Notes under the pieces: generated by a model | Databases searched by the model: none | Told to the model about the DNA's origin: nothing | The model's input: the letters and a program-made list of their open reading frames with translations, nothing else | Position numbers and translations under genes: made by a program | Part shown: piece by piece, positions 61,219-64,000 of the stretch | Layout: each line of letters opens with the position of its first letter | Position numbering within the stretch: position 1 is the stretch's first letter | Assembly (NCBI RefSeq): GCF_047303175.1 | Contig: NZ_CP138945.1 | DNA: 64,000 nucleotides | From: Prochlorococcus_E sp000760215 | Lineage (GTDB): Bacteria > Cyanobacteriota > Cyanobacteriia > PCC-6307 > Cyanobiaceae | Strand: one strand, 5' to 3'

Positions 61219-62676
61219 ATGTTTGATGAGCTTTCCGCACGTTTTGAAGATGCAGTCAAAGGTCTAAGAGGCGAGAAAGCAATTAATGAAGAGAATGTAG
61301 AACTTGCGCTTAAGGAAGTTCGACGTGCTCTTTTAGAAGCCGATGTAAGCCTTTCTGTGGTCAAGGATTTTGTAGAGGAAGTACGTCAAAAAGCTATTGG
61401 TGCAGAGGTAGTAAGAGGAGTCAAGCCAGGAGAGAAATTCATCCAGGTTGTTCATAATGAGTTAGTAGAAGTCATGGGGGGTAACAACTCTCCATTAACA
61501 GAATCAACGAAAAAGCCTTCTGTCATACTTATGGCAGGCCTTCAGGGGGCTGGGAAAACAACAGCAACAGCAAAATTAGGGCTGCATCTAAAAGAGAAAG
61601 GGAAGAAAACCTTGCTGGTTGCCGCTGATGTCTATAGACCAGCTGCAATAGATCAATTAAGCACCTTAGGTAAACAGATTGACGTAGAGGTTTTTAGTCT
61701 TGGTAAAGATCTAAAACCTGAAGAGATTGCCTCTGCTGGTTTAGCAAAAGCGCAAAAGGAAGATTTTGACAACCTAATAGTTGATACCGCTGGAAGATTG
61801 CAGATTGACAAGGAAATGATGGATGAAATGGTTCGCATCAATTCTGCTGTGAATCCAGATGAAGTCTTATTAGTAGTTGATTCTATGATTGGTCAGGAGG
61901 CGGCTGATATCACTAGGGCTTTTCATGAAAAAATAGGTATTACAGGGGCTGTCCTTACAAAACTAGATGGTGATTCAAGAGGAGGGGCTGCTCTTTCAAT
62001 AAAAAAAATAAGTGGTCAACCCATCAAATTCATTGGGACTGGGGAAAAGGTAGAGGCTTTACAACCTTTTCATCCTGAAAGAATGGCTGGAAGGATTTTG
62101 GGAATGGGCGATGTATTGACTCTTGTTGAAAAAGCTCAAAAGGAAGTGGAAATTGCTGATGCTGAACAAATGCAAAGGAAGTTTCAAGAAGCAACTTTTG
62201 ATTTCTCTGACTTTGTTAAACAGATGAGGCTTATAAAAAGGATGGGATCTTTAGGAGGGTTAATGAAAATGATCCCAGGAATGAATAAAATTGATGATGG
62301 AATGCTGAAAAGTGGTGAAGAACAATTAAAGCGAATAGAGGCAATGATTGGTTCTATGACTGATGCAGAGAGATTGCAACCAGAGCTGCTAGCAGCGGAG
62401 CCTTCTAGGAGGAGAAGAGTTGCACTTGGCAGTGGCCACACCCCTCCTGAGATGGATAAGGTTTTAGCAGACTTTCAGAAAATGAGAGGCCTGATGAAGC
62501 AAATGTCTAGTGGGGCTGGAATGCCAGGGCTGGGAGGCTTCCCAGGTCTTGGCGGGCCAGGAAGCATGCCTGGCTCGGCACCGAATCAATTTAATTCTAG
62601 AAAAAGTGGTGGTTCAATTGGCTCCAAAAAACGTCAGCGTCCTCATAAAAAAAAGAAAGGATTTGGAGACTTATGA
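61219..62676 (+). CDS. ffh: Signal recognition particle protein Ffh
   Basis: Ffh binds SRP RNA and signal sequences and delivers ribosomes to the membrane. The 485-residue protein has the N domain, the GTPase G domain with GLQGAGKTTATAKLGL, VAADVYRPAA, DTAGRLQIDKEMM and TKLDGDSRGGAAL, and the methionine-rich M domain from about residue 300. The tail is glycine- and methionine-rich, then basic (KKRQRPHKKKKGFGDL). The start is ATG 61219. rpsP follows after 77 bases. The RNA partner is at 34.6 kb. Confidence 0.97.
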   Translation: MFDELSARFEDAVKGLRGEKAINEENVELALKEVRRALLEADVSLSVVKDFVEEVRQKAIGAEVVRGVKPGEKFIQVVHNELVEVMGGNNSPLTESTKKPSVILMAGLQGAGKTTATAKLGLHLKEKGKKTLLVAADVYRPAAIDQLSTLGKQIDVEVFSLGKDLKPEEIASAGLAKAQKEDFDNLIVDTAGRLQIDKEMMDEMVRINSAVNPDEVLLVVDSMIGQEAADITRAFHEKIGITGAVLTKLDGDSRGGAALSIKKISGQPIKFIGTGEKVEALQPFHPERMAGRILGMGDVLTLVEKAQKEVEIADAEQMQRKFQEATFDFSDFVKQMRLIKRMGSLGGLMKMIPGMNKIDDGMLKSGEEQLKRIEAMIGSMTDAERLQPELLAAEPSRRRRVALGSGHTPPEMDKVLADFQKMRGLMKQMSSGAGMPGLGGFPGLGGPGSMPGSAPNQFNSRKSGGSIGSKKRQRPHKKKKGFGDL

Positions 62677-62753
62677 TCCCTCAACAGGCTAATGTAGAAA
62701 GCGGTACGTGATTAATCACTACCTTCCTTAAATAACTTAGAAGTTAAGCGCAG

Positions 62754-63125
62754 ATGATCAAACTCCGCCTTAAGCGGTTCGGAAAGAAGAGGGAAGCCAG
62801 CTTCCGCTTAGTTGCTTGCAATAGCACTTCGCGAAGAGATGGGCGTCCACTTCAGGAATTAGGTTTTTACAATCCACGAACTAAAGAAACACGATTAGAT
62901 GCTGAAGCTCTTAGGTTGAGATTAAGTCAAGGTGCTCAGCCAACAGATGCTGTTCGTGCTCTATTAGAAAAAGGTGGAATTTTAGAAAAAACAATTAGAC
63001 CGGCTGAATTGATTGGCAAAGCAAAACAAGAAAAGGATAGGACATCAGCAACAAAAGCTTCATCCAAAAAGCAAGAAGACAAATTGAAAGAATCAGATTC
63101 AACCGAAGCCTCTGCTGACACCTAA
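62754..63125 (+). CDS. rpsP: 30S ribosomal protein S16
   Basis: S16 is a small-subunit assembly protein. The 123-residue product starts MIKLRLKRFGKKREASFRLV and contains RRDGRPLQELGFYNPRTKET, as in bacterial S16. The C-terminal 45 residues (KQEKDRTSATKASSKKQED and on) form a polar, lysine- and serine-rich extension beyond the compact core, common in cyanobacteria. It lies between ffh and phoH; rimM and trmD, its usual partners elsewhere, are not adjacent. Confidence 0.97.
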   Translation: MIKLRLKRFGKKREASFRLVACNSTSRRDGRPLQELGFYNPRTKETRLDAEALRLRLSQGAQPTDAVRALLEKGGILEKTIRPAELIGKAKQEKDRTSATKASSKKQEDKLKESDSTEASADT

Positions 63126-63132
63126 TACATTC

Positions 63133-64000
63133 ATGACAGAAGCAAAGTCTTCTGGAAGGTTTTCTATTGATTTGCCTGATACAGATGCTGCAATAGCACT
63201 TGCGGGGGCAGGCCAATCAATACTTCATAAGCTAGAAAAACTTACTGGAGCTTCAATTGTCTTAAGAGGCTTAAGGCTTGAGATAAGAGGGCTTTCCAAT
63301 CAACTTGAGAAAGCAGCTGCCTTGATTGAGTTAATGCGACCGGTTTGGCAAGAAGGTCAAGCTATTTCTGATGTAGATATTAAAGCTGCTCTAAATTCTA
63401 TTGATACCGGGCAAAGATCAGATTATGCATCACTGGGGGATCAGGTTTTAGCAAGAAGTCAACGGGGGAATCTTCTAAGGCCAAGAACTCTTAGGCAAAA
63501 AGCCTACCTGGACGCGATGGAAGGTCATGATTTAACATTTTCTTTGGGGCCAGCAGGCACAGGTAAAACATTTCTTGCAACTGTTTTAGCTGTTCGAATG
63601 CTTTCAGAGAGAAGAATCGAGAAAATTATATTAACCAGACCAGCTGTTGAAGCTGGCGAAAGATTAGGTTTCTTACCAGGAGATCTTCAACAGAAAGTAG
63701 ACCCATATTTAAGGCCACTTTATGATGCTCTGCATTCTTTGCTTGGCTTGGAAAAAACATCAGTTTTATTTGAGAAAGGGATTATTGAAGTTGCTCCTTT
63801 GGCATATATGCGAGGAAGAACACTAGAAGATGCTTTTGTAATTCTTGATGAGGCTCAAAATACAACTTCATCACAAATGAGAATGGCTCTTACTCGCTTA
63901 GGAGAAAGATCTCGGATGGTTGTAACAGGGGATATTACTCAAATCGACCTTCCATCAGGACAAGTCAGTGGCCTTGTGGAAGCCATAGAAATGCTAAAGA
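63133..64000 (+). CDS. phoH: PhoH-like ATPase (cut by window edge)
   Basis: This gene starts at ATG 63133, eight bases after the rpsP stop, and runs off the right edge, so about 289 residues are seen. The N-terminal part resembles a KH-like domain (SIVLRGLRLEIRG-type strand). The ATPase core has the Walker A motif SLGPAGTGKTFLA near residue 137 and TRPAVEAGERLGFLPGDL. The Walker B motif VILDEAQNTTSSQMRMAL is near residue 235. This is the standard PhoH arrangement. PhoH proteins are NTPases linked to RNA processing; the biological role in cyanobacteria is not settled. Confidence 0.92.
   Translation, partial: MTEAKSSGRFSIDLPDTDAAIALAGAGQSILHKLEKLTGASIVLRGLRLEIRGLSNQLEKAAALIELMRPVWQEGQAISDVDIKAALNSIDTGQRSDYASLGDQVLARSQRGNLLRPRTLRQKAYLDAMEGHDLTFSLGPAGTGKTFLATVLAVRMLSERRIEKIILTRPAVEAGERLGFLPGDLQQKVDPYLRPLYDALHSLLGLEKTSVLFEKGIIEVAPLAYMRGRTLEDAFVILDEAQNTTSSQMRMALTRLGERSRMVVTGDITQIDLPSGQVSGLVEAIEMLK

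Overview
The window looks like the chromosome of a marine picocyanobacterium, most likely a low-light-adapted Prochlorococcus. The evidence is an AT-rich, tightly packed genome with short gaps and many stop/start overlaps, together with cyanobacterial markers: an NblS-type sensor kinase start, a high-light-inducible (Hli) protein, the ClpR/ClpP pair, Ftn2/ARC6, Ni-dependent superoxide dismutase with its SodX peptidase, and the cyanobacterial families DUF1825, DUF3086 and DUF3119. The strain-level assignment is inference. I see no prophage, insertion sequence, CRISPR array, rRNA operon or integrase.

Layout. 1-3.2 kb: partial nblS and purD, divergent from purC. 3.3-9.7 kb: outer-membrane and lipid A operon bamA-lpxC-fabZ-lpxA-lpxB, ending in an exported MsrA. 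9.8-14.8 kb: small protein, pepA, a GIY-YIG protein, DUF1825, tyrS and pyrF. 14.8-19.0 kb: leftward membrane/lipid unit (GPH transporter, MlaE permease, DUF3119, DUF3086, plsY). 19-22.4 kb: tRNA-Gly, a glycogen debranching enzyme, a metal-site-less metallo-beta-lactamase-like protein and HU. 22.4-25.8 kb: an accessory-looking stretch of very small, mostly membrane or exported proteins, including an Hli operon and a truncated NdhF-like protein. 25.9-27.9 kb: two surface-polysaccharide enzymes. 27.9-34.6 kb: cbiB (non-ATG start), ilvC, clpP, clpR, a PIN-TRAM protein, hemW and panB. 34.6-39.8 kb: SRP RNA and a division/cell-wall group (ftsZ, ftsQ, an unknown protein, ddl), then miaB. 39.9-46.7 kb: tRNA-His, an amidohydrolase plus FAD-oxidase pair, folC, argD, tRNA-Leu and murA, followed by a second tRNA-Leu. 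46.8-51.7 kb: an rRNA methyltransferase, lpdA, trpC and the Ni-SOD module. 51.8-64 kb: FKBP, lnt, mnmA, nnr, a group 2 sigma factor, pdhA, ftn2, ffh, rpsP and partial phoH.

Most genes are housekeeping. The points most worth checking are the cbiB gene, which can only be complete if it starts at a CTG overlapping the ilvC stop; the Hli gene sandwiched between two unrecognised small membrane proteins, one of which is only 57 residues; the stand-alone NdhF N-terminal-like fragment; the metallo-beta-lactamase-fold protein without metal ligands; the Ni-SOD module with a His-rich putative nickel permease; and the unknown membrane-anchored protein between ddl and ftsQ. I did not find a clearly novel multi-gene system, and these are offered as leads.
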